From positions 1,860,001-1,924,000 of the forward strand of contig NC_017098.1 in assembly GCF_000242595.2 (NCBI RefSeq): a stretch of DNA of 64,000 bases, given 5' to 3'. How positions within the stretch are numbered: the first letter of the stretch is position 1; each line of letters starts with the position of its first letter. Shown here in pieces: positions 41,736 through 50,147 of the stretch. Under the pieces are notes generated by a model. The model saw nothing but the letters and a program-made list of their open reading frames with translations, did no database searches and had not been told where the DNA came from. This stretch comes from Spirochaeta africana DSM 8902. Its GTDB lineage: Bacteria > Spirochaetota > Spirochaetia > DSM-27196 > DSM-8902. The translations under genes and the position numbers were made by a program.

Positions 41736-42278
41736 TTAAAATTGCTCCAGAAACAGTTCCCGGGACAGTTCACGCAGGGATTCCCGGGCACGCCCCTGAT
41801 CACGCAGTTCTTCAAATCTCATCAGGTCAAGATACTGCACCGTCAGCGGGCGTTCAAGGGTAAGGCGATTCTGGCCATCCTCCCAGAGAATCCTTCGCGG
41901 TCCGAACACCGCCGGAGTCCCGTAGCTGTTCTGAAAACGGGTAAACAGGGTGAAATGATCCATCATCGACTGATTGATAATCAGGGTAATGGAGAACAAC
42001 CGATCATCAATAAACTGGAAGATCCCCCGCTGTACGAAATCAAATCCGTCGACTTCCATAACGATCCGCTCACGCCCTGGTGAAAGGCTGACATCGGCCT
42101 CACCCCGATACTGGAACACGCCGGATCCCCGGAGCGCCTGATCCACCAGATCAAACGACATGCCGATCTCGATATCGCCGAATCCGGTTATCGGCTGTAC
42201 GTCCTGTGATGGCTGCTCGGCAAATACCGCCGGAATCAGGAACCCGCACAACAATACGGTGATTATAGATGCCTTCAT
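41736..42278 (-). CDS. Secreted protein of unknown function
   Basis: The 180-residue product has a signal peptide (MKASIITVLLCGFLIPAVFAEQ) and a mature part that starts with ITGFGDIEIGMSFDLVDQAL, a pattern seen in small periplasmic proteins that begin with a strand-helix unit. The rest is a mixed alpha/beta domain with a charged C terminus (RFEELRDQGRARESLRELSRELFLEQF). I do not recognise a family. It is followed directly by the DUF192 gene (one base between), so the two are co-expressed envelope genes. Confidence 0.75.
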   Translation of the reverse strand: MKASIITVLLCGFLIPAVFAEQPSQDVQPITGFGDIEIGMSFDLVDQALRGSGVFQYRGEADVSLSPGRERIVMEVDGFDFVQRGIFQFIDDRLFSITLIINQSMMDHFTLFTRFQNSYGTPAVFGPRRILWEDGQNRLTLERPLTVQYLDLMRFEELRDQGRARESLRELSRELFLEQF

Positions 42279-42336
42279 ACTAGTATGTATCGGCGTCCCG
42301 GGAGAATAGTCCAGCATTTCGTGATAAGCTGTGATC

Positions 42337-43917
42337 ATGAAATTTCGGGCATGTATGCATCGGAACCGGCACAGTCGCACCATTCGTTTGGTACTGGGGA
42401 TACTGCTGCTCTGGCACCTGCTGTGGCCGGCAGTGCTGTCGGCTACGACCACCGGGGAACACCAGCCGTCGTCGGCAGCTGTCACCCGGGAAGAACAGGC
42501 CGACCCGTCCGCATACGGGCAACTGCAGATAAGCTCTGATGCACCGCGAACCCGTGTCAGGCTGAACGGCAGAATGATCGGCCAGACCCCGCTTACTGAA
42601 CAGGATCTGCCCGACGGGGAGCATCTGCTTGAGCTGTCAGCGGAAGGATATGCCGGCATATCGCGATGGATCCTGGTAGAACAGGGATACATCACCCGGG
42701 TCGAGGCCAGCCTCAGACCCCTTGGCGGCACGGTGGAGATAATCAGTAATCCCCCGGTTACGGTACAGGTAACGGCAGTCGGCAGCGGCCGGGTATTACC
42801 GGGTCAGCTCCTGGCTCCCGGTCGCCACACCCTGATGATCCAGGCATTCGGATTTCAACCGCTGCAAAAGACCATCGATCTGCAGGACGGACAACACCTT
42901 GAGCTGCAGGTACAGCTCGAACCGGCCGAGCTTGCCATCACCGATCTGCAACTGCAGCGCACCCGGGTGGCACGGGAGGACAACGCAGCACTCGGCAGGA
43001 ATATCGTAACAATATACGCAACTGCGCCCGGCATGGTACGACTTGAGCTGAAGGATGCGGAAGACCGCACGGTTTTTACCGAGGAGGTTATGCTGCAGCA
43101 GCCACGGCAAACCGTACTGCTGTCGGATCCGGGTACCCTGGATCTGCAGACCGGATCCTACCAGCTGGAGCTGCACTCGCCTGAACAGGAGGTGCGCAGG
43201 ACTGGTTTTCTGGTTGTGCCGGGCCCCACCCGCATACTACCCGGGCTGTATATCGGCGACAGCTCAATGCCATCCGGCATTGCCCGCCCGCAGCACAGCA
43301 CCGCAATTCGCTATACTGTTTCCCTCCTGCAGGACAGGCGACAGTTGCTGCACCGCGCCGCAGTCCGGTATGCGCCAGCCAACAGACTGGAGGTAGGACT
43401 GAATGGATTGCTGCATACCTCATGGCGGGATGACACACCGCACCCGGGATATGCCGCGGATCTTCAGCTTCGCTTCCACCCGGTCAGCGCAGACAATCGT
43501 CTTCATGCCAGCCTGGTCGCCACTGCAACGGCAAGCGAAACCAGCCTGCCGATATACCGGGACAGTCCCGGGCTCAGGATAGAGGCCGCCGGCAGCTGGC
43601 TGCTGTCCCGCGACACACGATACCTGCTGCTGAGTGCCGCTCCCGGTGCGTCCCTGTCGCGCGGCAGCCGGCGCTATCTTCTGCAGAGTGCAATTGAATT
43701 CGGCAGTCACAATATGGCTGCCCGGCTGGTCTGGTCCGGCGACAGCGGCAGCCCGGTCCTGTATCCTGCCCTGGCCCACCGCCGGTTAGCCGGCGAGATG
43801 TCGCTGCAGATTCCGTCTCACACCGCCGCGATCGCGATCGCCCTGCATGGTGAGCTTGTTTTTGTTGATCGCGCAACAGAATGGATGCCAGGGGTATCGC
43901 TCGCTATACTGTATTAA
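42337..43917 (+). CDS. PEGA-domain exported protein with beta-rich C terminus
   Basis: The product (526 residues) has a signal-like segment (IRLVLGILLLWHLLWPAVLSA), then one clear PEGA repeat (GQLQISSDAPRTRVRLNGRMIGQTPLTEQDLPDGEHLLELSAEGY, about residues 60-105) and a second weaker one (GTVEIISNPPVTVQV...LLAPGRHTLMIQAFGFQPLQK). The C-terminal half (from about 310) alternates short beta strands and turns and ends in an aliphatic-aromatic SLAILY, as outer-membrane barrels often do. It may be a surface or outer-membrane protein. The start is ATG 42337; a GTG six bases upstream is in frame. An insertion sequence begins 12 bases after its stop. Confidence 0.72.
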   Translation: MKFRACMHRNRHSRTIRLVLGILLLWHLLWPAVLSATTTGEHQPSSAAVTREEQADPSAYGQLQISSDAPRTRVRLNGRMIGQTPLTEQDLPDGEHLLELSAEGYAGISRWILVEQGYITRVEASLRPLGGTVEIISNPPVTVQVTAVGSGRVLPGQLLAPGRHTLMIQAFGFQPLQKTIDLQDGQHLELQVQLEPAELAITDLQLQRTRVAREDNAALGRNIVTIYATAPGMVRLELKDAEDRTVFTEEVMLQQPRQTVLLSDPGTLDLQTGSYQLELHSPEQEVRRTGFLVVPGPTRILPGLYIGDSSMPSGIARPQHSTAIRYTVSLLQDRRQLLHRAAVRYAPANRLEVGLNGLLHTSWRDDTPHPGYAADLQLRFHPVSADNRLHASLVATATASETSLPIYRDSPGLRIEAAGSWLLSRDTRYLLLSAAPGASLSRGSRRYLLQSAIEFGSHNMAARLVWSGDSGSPVLYPALAHRRLAGEMSLQIPSHTAAIAIALHGELVFVDRATEWMPGVSLAILY

Positions 43918-43955
43918 CCGGAGTGTACTGACGCCAATTTTGTTTTTTACCCATC

Positions 43956-45191
43956 TCAGGCCAGCAGATGCGCCGCACGCCTGTCATTTCCAGGCACCCG
44001 TTTGGTAAGTACTTGCCCGGTAACAGAATCCACTACTGGCGGGTTTTCGTACTGCTGCTGCCAGATGGCGCTGATCCAGTCCGGACACCCGCGATGTACC
44101 GCATGACTGTGCAAAAATCGTCTGGTATGTCTCAGTTTCAGCATCCGTTGCGCTACTTGCGACTGACCGAACACGGCAGCCTGGGCATGCGTTGCGTCTC
44201 CTTCCGTCCTACAGCGACCGGTAATCCGCTCCGGCTTGACAAAGGTATGCGCTCCAAGCTCAATGGTCACCCGCTGCATAGCCATATTCACCTCCCGCGC
44301 GAATCGCACTGTCTCACGCACATGATCTGCCATATCCTTGCGAATCTCCCGATCGATATAGTTCACCGGAAAGAGTGGATTCTGCCGGCTCCGTACAGCC
44401 CGGGACGATACGGTGCAATGGGTAAATCCGCCGGCATGCATCGCCTCACGAATCCAGGGAACCTTCTGTAGTGCCCTGGGATATGCGGTGTGTTGGTCGG
44501 TCCACAGCTTCCAGGGGGACGCAGGATTCGAGATGGGAATGCGGTTGTACAGGGCATCAAACACCTGGGCACATGAAGCTACCAGTGATCCCCGAGCAGG
44601 TTTCCAGTGTACATCGATCATATGACGAAAAACACGCTGGGCAGCAGTCATGCGACCTTTGCGTCGCAGCACTGAGCCGGTAAATCCATATACCGAAAGA
44701 CTTTCACACCCCACCAGGATGTTCAGGTGCAGCGGAAAATACTGAGACCGTACAAAAGATTCAAAACCATCAAAGGCGCAGTTCTCCCCAAGTGGATGGT
44801 CACGGCTTGCCTCCGCATAGAGTGCCAGGTAACTGCGCGCCAGTCGCTGGCACCGGTTCTTTACTAGGCGCCCGCTGGCCATGATTGCACGGCCAATCTG
44901 GCGCTGTCCTGAACTAGCTATCAGCATTGATTCGATACGATCATACTTGATCACTCGGTGCACCCAGTACTGCATCGAGAATGACTGGGTAGAAAAGGTT
45001 TTCCCGCATGCCTTACACCGAAATCTCTGTACCGTACCGTGGGCTTGGGCATAGTGGGTGCCGAACTTGATGTACCATCTATTGTTGTGCTGCTCTCCAG
45101 GGTGATGAAAAGTACAAGCAGGGTTGGTGCAGAATTCGGGGCTGCTTGTCTCCTCGGTTTCTGCCGATGCGGATACGACAAGGTTTTCCAT
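43956..45191 (-). CDS. Transposase with N-terminal zinc-ribbon domain
   Basis: The 411-residue protein begins with a Cys/His region (CTNPACTFHH, then FRCKACGKTFS), typical of InsA/IS1595-like zinc-binding transposases. A DDE-like core follows: Asp in CAFDGFESFV, Asp in LWTDQHTAYPRA and a Glu/Lys-rich helix (DREIRKDMADHVRETVRFARE) that could hold the third acidic residue. It looks intact, with no frameshift. Its ribosome-binding site AGGAGG lies in a 9-base-pair hairpin just upstream, which should limit translation. The IS family is uncertain. Confidence 0.82.
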   Translation of the reverse strand: MENLVVSASAETEETSSPEFCTNPACTFHHPGEQHNNRWYIKFGTHYAQAHGTVQRFRCKACGKTFSTQSFSMQYWVHRVIKYDRIESMLIASSGQRQIGRAIMASGRLVKNRCQRLARSYLALYAEASRDHPLGENCAFDGFESFVRSQYFPLHLNILVGCESLSVYGFTGSVLRRKGRMTAAQRVFRHMIDVHWKPARGSLVASCAQVFDALYNRIPISNPASPWKLWTDQHTAYPRALQKVPWIREAMHAGGFTHCTVSSRAVRSRQNPLFPVNYIDREIRKDMADHVRETVRFAREVNMAMQRVTIELGAHTFVKPERITGRCRTEGDATHAQAAVFGQSQVAQRMLKLRHTRRFLHSHAVHRGCPDWISAIWQQQYENPPVVDSVTGQVLTKRVPGNDRRAAHLLA

Positions 45192-45215
45192 GTATTACCT
45201 CCTATAAGGTAATAC
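45192..45215 (-). promoter_or_regulatory. Hairpin over the transposase ribosome-binding site
   Basis: The segments 45192-45200 and 45207-45215 pair perfectly over nine bases around a six-base loop. On the transcript the AGGAGG Shine-Dalgarno sequence lies in the loop and 3' arm, and the ATG follows directly. Folding would hide the site from ribosomes, especially in transcripts that read in from outside the element. Confidence 0.72.
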
Positions 45216-45277
45216 AGGAAAAACCACCGTAAAAATTGATGTAGCAAAAAAATAAAATTGGCGTCAATTATTACCGT

Positions 45278-45613
45278 TTACAGCTGCATATAGATTATCA
45301 CCAGCCCGATAAAGGCGAGTATCATGGTGATCAGAATACTGGGGAACAGCGGCAAAAGCGGGCGGGTCTTCCTGGGCAGTCGGATCTGATCCTGCGCCTC
45401 GCTCCCCGCAGAGCCGGCCGACGTATCGGGCACCCCGCTATAGCCACAGCGGGGACAGCCGTTCTTAAACTCTGCCTGACGCCCGGAATAGGAGCAGCGA
45501 GGGCAACGCACCGCAGCAAAAAACCGGCCGCAGACAGGGCACATCATTGCCGATGCCGGCACATCGGTGCCGCAATTTTCACAGAAGAATTTCGGGTGCT
45601 TTTTATGTTTCAT
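45278..45613 (-). CDS. Double zinc-ribbon protein with C-terminal membrane helix
   Basis: The 111-residue product has paired cysteine motifs (FFCENCG, MMCPVCG, VRCPRCSYSG, NGCPRCGYSG), giving two zinc ribbons in residues 9-60, then a proline-rich linker and a single membrane helix at the C terminus (ILITMILAFIGLVIIYMQL). It overlaps the upstream sensor-phosphatase gene by four bases and is the last gene of that unit. A tail-anchored zinc-ribbon protein of this kind could hold a partner at the membrane; function unknown. Confidence 0.75.
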   Translation of the reverse strand: MKHKKHPKFFCENCGTDVPASAMMCPVCGRFFAAVRCPRCSYSGRQAEFKNGCPRCGYSGVPDTSAGSAGSEAQDQIRLPRKTRPLLPLFPSILITMILAFIGLVIIYMQL

Positions 45614-48600
45614 TGCTTCCGCCGAATCGCCAGCAACGTCAGATCATCGTACTGTTCATCTTCCTTGATATAGGCATACTGCCGATATTCCTCCGATCCG
45701 CCGCGGGCAGGTTCAACCGGATGGCTGAAGTACTGACTGTATGCGGAAAACCGCTCCTTCAAAAAGTCGTCAACCACCTGGTCTACCACTACCCGATCAT
45801 CCGGCCCGGCCTGGGGATCAGGATAGATACGGAATATCTTCTCGATAGCGATCATTGCCAGCACGGTGTTCTCGGCATTAGGTTCCATACCGGAAAAATC
45901 AAACAGCAGTTCCTCGTCCGGAAGCGGATTATCCTTGCGGCGCAGCTGATACACGCCGCCAGACTGGATCGCCTCGGTTATTCGATGAATGCGGTCGATA
46001 GAGAACTCTTCGTCCCCAACCCCGTCATCTTCGAATTTTTGCCGATAGTCACGATCACGCAAGATGCGCTTGGCTTCTTCGAGACCGTCGGTAAAAAACA
46101 GCACCATGTCACCTGCCTCAAGGCTGAACACGGCGGGCTGATAGCCATTGGGAATCAACTCACTCGGAAAAACACCGGCAGCGGGTGCATCCGGCATTTC
46201 ATACTGCCGGGTCCGGCGATCCCGGGAACGATAAAGATGCACCTGATTATCACCGGCATTTGCCAGGGTCAACTGGTGATTCTGCAGGTCGAAGATACCG
46301 ACCGTCAAGGCCGCAAAGCGCCCGGCCAGTGCGGTCTGCTCAAGCAGGTCATTCATACTGCGCAGCATGCCGTCCAGGTTGCGCAACTGTGCCCGGCGCT
46401 GCAGCAAAGCCTTGCCGCTCAGGTTCGGATTATTCCAGTCGCGAAAGTGGTTCATGAACAGGGTGGCCACCTCAACCATGATAAGGGCGGCCGACACCCC
46501 CTTTCCAGCCACATCACATTTGATAAGACCGTAGGTATGCGGATCGAGTCTGGTATAGGTAAAGTAGTCACCCGAAACCGTCTTGGCACCCTCGTAGTAG
46601 CCAAAGAACTCATAGTTGTCGGTCACCTCGCGACCGGTACTGAGCTTGGTTTTGCCGTCCTTCTGTGTCAGGGGAATAAACATCTTCTGCACTTCTTTCC
46701 CGATCGTGAGTTCCTCACTTGCTTCAGCTGCCTTGACCAGCCCCTGGGTCATCAGGTTGACCGACTCGGCCAGTACATGAAGTTCATCGCGGGTCTTCAC
46801 CTGAATCTCATGGCCCTTTAGCTGTCGTTTATCCTCGGTTATACGAATCTGCTCTACCCCGCGCACCAGCCGGTTGATCGGGATAATGATGATGGTGGCC
46901 AGCAGCAAGGCCCCGACAACCCCCAACCCGATTGCAATCAGGGCGATGATTCCGGTGGTCAGGATCAGGGTACGCTGACTGGCCTCAATCTCCTGCAGGA
47001 TAAGCTCGGTACTCACCCCCATGCGTACCATCCCCCTGAAATAGATATCCTCGTTCGGATTTCGATACAGCACCGGCTGATAGAATACATACTCGGTTTG
47101 ATCGCTGGAAAGATTGTCCGGGTCGAATTGCGGCCGGCTGCGGGAGCCGCCCCCGATCTCGTTCAATCGCTGATTCAGCTGGGTCTCGAGCTCGGACCGG
47201 ACAGCATCGATGTCCTGTCGCTGTTGTTCAGCCTCGGGACTGTCGTCCAGTGCCAGACGAACGATGTCGGCCGTAAAATTATCGATTTCCCGCGCGATAT
47301 CACCCAGTGTCTCGCGGGCCTCGGTGTTTATGCGCTCCTCCATCCCGACGACTGCATCAGAGAGGTCATCCTCAAGCTCGGTTACCCCTCGTACCAATCC
47401 GTCAACCAGCTCGGGGTTGTTGGTAGCCCAGATGTAGTTAAAACTTGAGGCATCTTCGCGCCCGCGGCCGGTAATGGTGGCATGCATTGCCTCCGGCATA
47501 ACCGCAATCTGGTTGGTAAGCGAGTTGAGTTCCGGTACATTCCCCTCAGGCGCCGGCAGAAATCCGCCGGCAGCAGTTACAATCGATTCCAGCAGTACCT
47601 CTACCCGATCCTGCAGCCCCTGGGACAGGGTGCGCGACTGTGTATCCAGAACAAATGATCCCAGGGTGATGGCCACCATAAGTACCACAGAGGTCACCAG
47701 CAGGGTTGCAAAAACCGTAAACTTTACCCGCAAGCCGGCACCTCGTTTGCGGGCTCGCTGGGCGGCGACCTTGGCAGGGGCATCGAGTTTCATAAGCTCT
47801 CCTTTCAGCAAGGCTGCTGCCTCGAGCCGGATCGCGCTGGCCTCGCTGGTAATTCGTACCAGCTGAACACCGGAGGCGATCGAGGCAATCAACAGGAACA
47901 GCAGCAGCAGCCAGAACCAGATACTGGTGTACGACAGGATTATACCGACAGATGGGGCGTACACACCCCACTCCGGCTGATAGGTCACGGTGAAGTCGCC
48001 AAATTTCACGGTGCCGGAGGTGTCTATCTCCAGCAGTCGCGGCACCCGGTAGATACCGCGATCGGGATGTTCAAGCAGAATCCGGTACTGCCCGGGCAGT
48101 GGTCTGGCAATAGTCAGACCGGTTATGGTGGTGTCATTCACCACCCGGTAATCACCATCGGCCAGGCGATACTCATATACCGTGTTACCGGTATCTACAT
48201 CCTCGATCGCAATACGTGATATCCGGCCGTCAGCGGTGAACCCGCGACCACTCAGGGTAATCTGCATTCTCCCCACAGCATCGGCCTGTACATCAACCAG
48301 ACGAACAATCGTGACCGGGATATACTTGTTCAGCGGCAGAAACTGATAGGCCGGCTCACTGCGATTCCCGACATCATCAACCGCAACCACGCTCAGCACC
48401 CACAGTCCGTTATCCTCGTTTACCCGGCGAAAGCTGGTGTCCCGGGTGTTAATCGCTGTCGGGGGCGGCTGCAGACCTGCAGGGAGGTCATCGGGTATAC
48501 CGGCAGCAATCGACCCCACCCGCTGATAGCGATAGCTGTACCCGACAATATTGGGATCATCCGGCGGCTGCCAGTTCACGGTAAAGGTATTGGATGTTAA

Positions 48601-50133
48601 AAAACCGTCCTGGTCGGTATCCTGGGGTTCAAAGCTCACCGGTGGCGGCGGGGTTGTATCACGCTCGAACGACAGGGTTGCCGGTTGGGACCAGTTACCG
48701 GCAGCATCCCGGGCCCGCACATGCAGGTACCAGCGACCATCGCGGTCGGCAGGCAGCTGCAAAATCTCGCGCGGATCGGGGTCTGCTGTTGTCGGCACAA
48801 CCGGAGCCGGACTGCCCCCCCAGACATAACGGTACCCTACCACACCGGACGGGTCATCCGGCGGGATGATCTGCACCTCTGCCTGGCTGATCCGTGCACG
48901 ACCGCCCGCAGGAAAGTTCCTCGCACTCAGCTGCGGCGGGTCAACGTGCTGATCCGGCGGCAGATGTGCCAGTCCGGTGCTCTCGGTACGTCGGTTCTGC
49001 CAGAAGACATGCAGACGATCACGGAAGCTTCGAAAAACCGGAAACGATGCCGATCCGGGCAGATTCTGATTAATAACCCGGACAGGCCAGTCAAACCCGT
49101 CGCGCTGTGCCAGCAATACCCGATCCCCGTCGGACCGACTCTGCAGCCAGACTACCGCCAGTTCATCGTTGTGCTGCAGCACCTTCGGTGCGTTGGCATT
49201 GCTGAATCCGGTTGAGACCTGCTCCGGGGAGGACAGAAAGCCGGAGGAGCCATCCAGCTCTCCCAGAAACACCTGTCGGGTCTGATTCCCCTGCCGCCGT
49301 TCCCAGGCCAGCAGCAGCTGTCCGGACACCTGCTGCAGGAACGGTCGCTGATTGTCAAATGCTTCGGGAGGATTCCCGCCCCCGCCGAAATCGGTTATCC
49401 GGGCTGCCGCCGACCAGTTCTGGCCGGCATCCTCAGAGCTGCGCAGGTACAACTGATAGGCGCCGGCGACCGTCGGATCCAGCCCCTGATACACCACCAC
49501 ATCCTCGCCGTTGTGATGGGCATAGCCAGGGTTGAAATTCAGCGACAGATCCGGCTGTTCCGAAAACAGCCGGAAGTCATCCCATCTGACCCCGTCGGGG
49601 CTCGAGGCCAGCATAATATCGATGCGGAAATCCCGGTGGCGATTGGCAAACAGCAGATAGCCGCCATCAGGCCGACGAAACAACCGCGGTGCTACCAGAT
49701 CCTCACTGCCGGGCACCGCACCCAGCCTCTCCAGTGTCATGTCGGCATTGCGCATGCGATAAAGAGCAATCCGCTGATCAGCCTCGGACAATGCCAACAG
49801 GATCTCGTCGTTGGTGAACACCGCGCTGTAGATCGTTGGCGGGCTTTCACTGCTGTACGGGATCTCGGCCGAAAGCCGCTGCGGCTGACTCCAGGATTTC
49901 CCATCCTGACTGCGCATACCGCGCAGAAAAATCCGGCCGCCATCCTCATTGCTATTGGCAATGACCTCCTGGTACAGCACTATCAGCTGGTCGCTGTGCA
50001 CACCGGCATCCGGAAAGCGAACCCGCTGGTCAGCCAGCTGAACAGGAGCAGCAAAAAACTCCACCCCGCCCAGGACTGACGGCAGCAGCAGGAGAAAAAT
50101 CAGTATGAAGGCGTGCTGAAAATACCGTGTCAA
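45610..50133 (-). CDS. Very large membrane sensor with SpoIIE/PP2C-type phosphatase
   Basis: The 1507-residue product starts at TTG 50131-50133, with AGGA seven bases upstream. Domains in order: signal sequence; an extracytoplasmic propeller-like region (about 25-420) with three Asp-box-like motifs (SQDGKSWSQP, SSPDGVRWDD, SSEDAGQNW); two fibronectin-like segments (about 430-610); a strand-rich domain; a membrane helix (SIWFWLLLLFLLIASIAS); a second helix and external sensor segment; a third helix (about 1062-1085); HAMP (about 1086-1135); and a SpoIIE-type phosphatase (about 1150-1507) with SGDYF, CDVAGKG, FTDGLEE and DDLT metal-site motifs. It probably senses an external ligand and dephosphorylates an anti-sigma-type partner. 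Confidence 0.85.
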   Translation of the reverse strand: MTRYFQHAFILIFLLLLPSVLGGVEFFAAPVQLADQRVRFPDAGVHSDQLIVLYQEVIANSNEDGGRIFLRGMRSQDGKSWSQPQRLSAEIPYSSESPPTIYSAVFTNDEILLALSEADQRIALYRMRNADMTLERLGAVPGSEDLVAPRLFRRPDGGYLLFANRHRDFRIDIMLASSPDGVRWDDFRLFSEQPDLSLNFNPGYAHHNGEDVVVYQGLDPTVAGAYQLYLRSSEDAGQNWSAAARITDFGGGGNPPEAFDNQRPFLQQVSGQLLLAWERRQGNQTRQVFLGELDGSSGFLSSPEQVSTGFSNANAPKVLQHNDELAVVWLQSRSDGDRVLLAQRDGFDWPVRVINQNLPGSASFPVFRSFRDRLHVFWQNRRTESTGLAHLPPDQHVDPPQLSARNFPAGGRARISQAEVQIIPPDDPSGVVGYRYVWGGSPAPVVPTTADPDPREILQLPADRDGRWYLHVRARDAAGNWSQPATLSFERDTTPPPPVSFEPQDTDQDGFLTSNTFTVNWQPPDDPNIVGYSYRYQRVGSIAAGIPDDLPAGLQPPPTAINTRDTSFRRVNEDNGLWVLSVVAVDDVGNRSEPAYQFLPLNKYIPVTIVRLVDVQADAVGRMQITLSGRGFTADGRISRIAIEDVDTGNTVYEYRLADGDYRVVNDTTITGLTIARPLPGQYRILLEHPDRGIYRVPRLLEIDTSGTVKFGDFTVTYQPEWGVYAPSVGIILSYTSIWFWLLLLFLLIASIASGVQLVRITSEASAIRLEAAALLKGELMKLDAPAKVAAQRARKRGAGLRVKFTVFATLLVTSVVLMVAITLGSFVLDTQSRTLSQGLQDRVEVLLESIVTAAGGFLPAPEGNVPELNSLTNQIAVMPEAMHATITGRGREDASSFNYIWATNNPELVDGLVRGVTELEDDLSDAVVGMEERINTEARETLGDIAREIDNFTADIVRLALDDSPEAEQQRQDIDAVRSELETQLNQRLNEIGGGSRSRPQFDPDNLSSDQTEYVFYQPVLYRNPNEDIYFRGMVRMGVSTELILQEIEASQRTLILTTGIIALIAIGLGVVGALLLATIIIIPINRLVRGVEQIRITEDKRQLKGHEIQVKTRDELHVLAESVNLMTQGLVKAAEASEELTIGKEVQKMFIPLTQKDGKTKLSTGREVTDNYEFFGYYEGAKTVSGDYFTYTRLDPHTYGLIKCDVAGKGVSAALIMVEVATLFMNHFRDWNNPNLSGKALLQRRAQLRNLDGMLRSMNDLLEQTALAGRFAALTVGIFDLQNHQLTLANAGDNQVHLYRSRDRRTRQYEMPDAPAAGVFPSELIPNGYQPAVFSLEAGDMVLFFTDGLEEAKRILRDRDYRQKFEDDGVGDEEFSIDRIHRITEAIQSGGVYQLRRKDNPLPDEELLFDFSGMEPNAENTVLAMIAIEKIFRIYPDPQAGPDDRVVVDQVVDDFLKERFSAYSQYFSHPVEPARGGSEEYRQYAYIKEDEQYDDLTLLAIRRKQ

Positions 50134-50147
50134 TTTACATTCCTGTC

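Larger units (their letters stand above)
43929..45266. mobile_element. Insertion sequence, 1338 bp, with 20-base terminal inverted repeats
   Basis: The ends are 43929-43948 (TGACGCCAATTTTGTTTTTT) and 45247-45266, which is its inverted copy with one mismatch (19 of 20). The single gene inside is a transposase on the minus strand. No target duplication is seen: the left flank ends GTAC and the right flank begins ATTA. It lies between two converging genes whose stops are about 11-12 bases from each end. Family not assigned. Confidence 0.88.

Noticed and set aside
43921-45275. Target-site duplication around the insertion sequence
   Set aside because: The flanks GAGTGTAC and ATTATTAC share no direct repeat next to the inverted repeats.
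45547-46821. 424-codon open frame opposite the sensor-phosphatase gene
   Set aside because: The sense frame has clear phosphatase motifs in this region, so the antisense frame is a shadow.
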